This document shows positions 6,275-7,564 of a stretch of 7,564 bases of DNA, one piece after another. The translations under genes and the position numbers were made by a program. Positions within the stretch are counted from its first letter, which is position 1. Each line of letters begins with the position of its first letter. A model generated the notes under the pieces. The model did not search any database. It saw only the letters and a program-made list of their open reading frames with translations, and had not been told where the DNA came from. This DNA is from Peptoniphilus_A hominis (GTDB lineage: Bacteria; Bacillota; Clostridia; Tissierellales; Peptoniphilaceae), in assembly GCF_040096015.1 (NCBI RefSeq), contig NZ_JBBMFO010000045.1, forward strand, positions 1-7,564, read 5' to 3'.

Positions 6275-7438
6275 AAATTATGGTTCCTGCGCCAGGCCCA
6301 AGAGGAATTCCTAAAACAAACCAAATTATCAAACTTACCGTTTGAACAATTAGTAATGTAAATGTGAATGGTAGTTCTAAAGATATCATTGTGCCTAAAC
6401 CAATTTCCTTTTCATAATTATCAGGCTTATAATCTTCCAATAAACCTAAGATTACAGGAACAGCACCTGCAATTGGAGAAATAATATTAGTTGCTCCATC
6501 TCCAATTCTATAAGCAACTTGAGTTAATGCTGGTGAAAATCCCATCATTGCAAACATAGGAACGAATATTGGTGCAAGTATTAACCATTTTGCAGAAGCA
6601 CTTCCTATAAATAAATTTAAAAATGTACACAGTAGAATTAATAATATTATTAACAATACGGACGGAATTTGTAATGATTGTAACCAATTAGATCCATGTA
6701 CAGCTAGAATTGTTGCTAATTTACTTGCATTAAACAATGTAACAAACATTGAAGCAGTAAACATTGTTGGAAAAATTGAAGTCATACCCTTAAGCTCTTC
6801 TTGAATATGTTTGGGATATCACTTAATTTAGTAATTGTTTTAGCTCCAATTCCGTATAATGTACCTACTATAAAGAAGAACATAAATATTATTGGTATTA
6901 CAGATGATATTAACGGAGACTTAGGTAAGAATCCGCCATTTTCATCTCTAAAAAAAGCATTTTTAGGTAATGTTAATATTAACATTATAGCGATGAATAG
7001 AATGAATCCATAACCAGAATATTTTAGTCCTTTTCTTTCTAAATTTGAAAGTTCTACGAGTGAAGCATCTTTATTAAAAGTCCTATTTCCATCATTATCT
7101 AAATATTTTATCAAAAACTTTTCTGCAACTAATGTGATGAAGATAGTTAATAAAATTGTCATTGCAGCCATAAAATAATAATTCATTACTGGAGTTGTTG
7201 AACCTTCTATATTCATTCCTGTTGCTACACTCTCGGTTATTCCTGCTAGCAATACATCAGAATTACTAATAAATAAACTAGCACTCAACCCTCCAGAAGC
7301 AGCTGCATAACCTACTATGATTCCTGCCCATGGGTTTCTTCCTAAGCTAGCAAATATAGCAGCTCCTATTGCGGGCGTAAATAATATCCCTGCATCAGAT
7401 GCAATACTAGAATTTATACCTACAAAAACTATTTGGAC
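6273..7438 (-). pseudogene. abgT: AbgT-family transporter, N-terminally truncated and frameshifted
   Basis: Membrane transporter of the AbgT family (p-aminobenzoyl-glutamate and related compounds, with some members reported as drug exporters). Two overlapping frames give one protein. The first (7438 to 6782) has VFVGINSSIASDAG, GAAIFASLGRNPWAGI, SNSDVLLAGITESVA and GTLYGIGAKTITKLSDIP. The second (6785 to 6273) has NLFIGSASAKWLILAPIFVP, AYRIGDGATNIISP and GIPLGPGAG, all family hallmarks in the right order. The join needs one extra base in the run at 6787-6791 (GGGAA on the plus-strand complement), restoring a Leu-Lys-Gly-Met passage where the present frame hits a TGA. Together about 388 of the usual 500 or so residues are present. 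The N-terminal 110-130 residues (the first membrane helices and promoter) are missing because the sequence changes to an unrelated + strand frame at about 7436. It is followed 12 bases later by the M20 gene, the classic abg pairing of importer and acyl-amino-acid hydrolase. Confidence 0.85.
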
Positions 7439-7564
7439 TTTGAATCAATTAGAAGATTTGGAATAAATACTTTTAACTTTGATGAAAACTTCTTAAAGGG
7501 ACTTGAAAATCCAACAGTTGATTCATTAAAAGCATACATCAAAGAACTTGCTGATAAAAAATAT
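7436..7564 (+). CDS. Fragment of an unrecognised + strand coding sequence after an abrupt junction
   Basis: Forty-three codons are open to the window edge, beginning DFESIRRFGINTFNFDENFL and ending IKELADKKY. The composition is that of a soluble, globular protein. All three minus-strand frames contain stops between 7440 and 7564. No start with a ribosome binding site is visible: the frame is open back to 7385, but that upstream part is antisense to abgT. The gene is therefore probably entered in its middle at the junction. No family was recognised. It may be a neighbouring gene brought next to abgT by deletion or insertion, or a chimeric contig end. Confidence 0.5.

Noticed and set aside
5962..6276. 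A 104-codon + strand open frame opposite the M20 gene
   Set aside because: It is antisense to strongly conserved M20 motifs (HACEHD, ADIDALP, RRKIHRNPE), has no ribosome binding site, and no recognisable domain.
6273..6785. A separate small membrane protein of 170 residues translationally coupled through ATGA
   Set aside because: Its content is the C-terminal part of AbgT, there is no ribosome binding site at the proper place, and one inserted base fuses it to the upstream frame.
6782..7288. A separate complete gene of 168 residues beginning at TTG 7288
   Set aside because: The frame continues upstream of the TTG with strong AbgT motifs (SSIASDAG, GRNPWAGI) to about 7438, so 7288 is not a real start, and the 3' end is a frameshift within abgT.
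1..7564. CRISPR arrays, tRNA or rRNA genes, insertion-sequence ends and riboswitches
   Set aside because: No regularly spaced repeats, cloverleaf-like sequence, transposase-like frame with inverted ends, or long structured leader was found; all intergenic gaps are under 170 bases.

Overview
The window is AT-rich and has strong AAGGAGG-like ribosome binding sites, short intergenic gaps, Lys/Asn/Ile-rich proteins and simple hairpin terminators. This fits a low-GC Firmicute, most likely an anaerobic, amino-acid- or peptide-fermenting member of the Clostridia/Tissierellia. The assignment rests on composition and gene families only.

Layout. (1) Positions 1-57 hold the last 18 codons of an unidentified + strand gene. 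Two hairpins follow; at least the second looks like a terminator for the operon arriving from the other strand. (2) A minus-strand operon reads from about 4190 down to about 131: a YfcC/DcuC-family permease (2773-4176), a metal-dependent amidohydrolase (1630-2754), and a second, paralogous YfcC permease (223-1602). (3) Divergent from it is a MerR-family regulator (4270-5010, +) with its own terminator at 5031-5059. (4) Converging on the regulator is a second minus-strand transporter/hydrolase unit: an AbgT-family transporter (6273 to about 7438) followed 12 bases later by an M20-family amidohydrolase (5077-6260). Both genes of this unit are broken by single-base frameshifts, and the AbgT gene also lacks its N-terminal part. 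(5) From about 7436 to the end the sequence switches abruptly to a + strand reading frame unrelated to AbgT.

The clearest regulatory signal is in the 4191-4269 intergenic region. The operon promoter (-35 TTGACG, -10 TATAAT, minus strand) has a 19-base spacer holding a perfect 15-base palindrome (TTCAAGT-A-ACTTGAA). That is the textbook architecture of a MerR-activated promoter. The same palindrome covers the -35 box of the regulator's own promoter, which has a normal 17-base spacer. The expected circuit is that the regulator senses a ligand through its unrecognised C-terminal domain, activates the permease-amidohydrolase-permease operon, and represses itself.

Functionally, both units pair a membrane permease with an enzyme that cuts an amide bond. 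The window therefore looks like a locus for scavenging small amidated compounds such as N-acyl amino acids, dipeptides or cyclic amides. The YfcC unit looks intact and regulated. The AbgT/M20 unit looks decayed, unless the frameshifts are sequencing errors near a contig end. The substrate cannot be read from the sequence.
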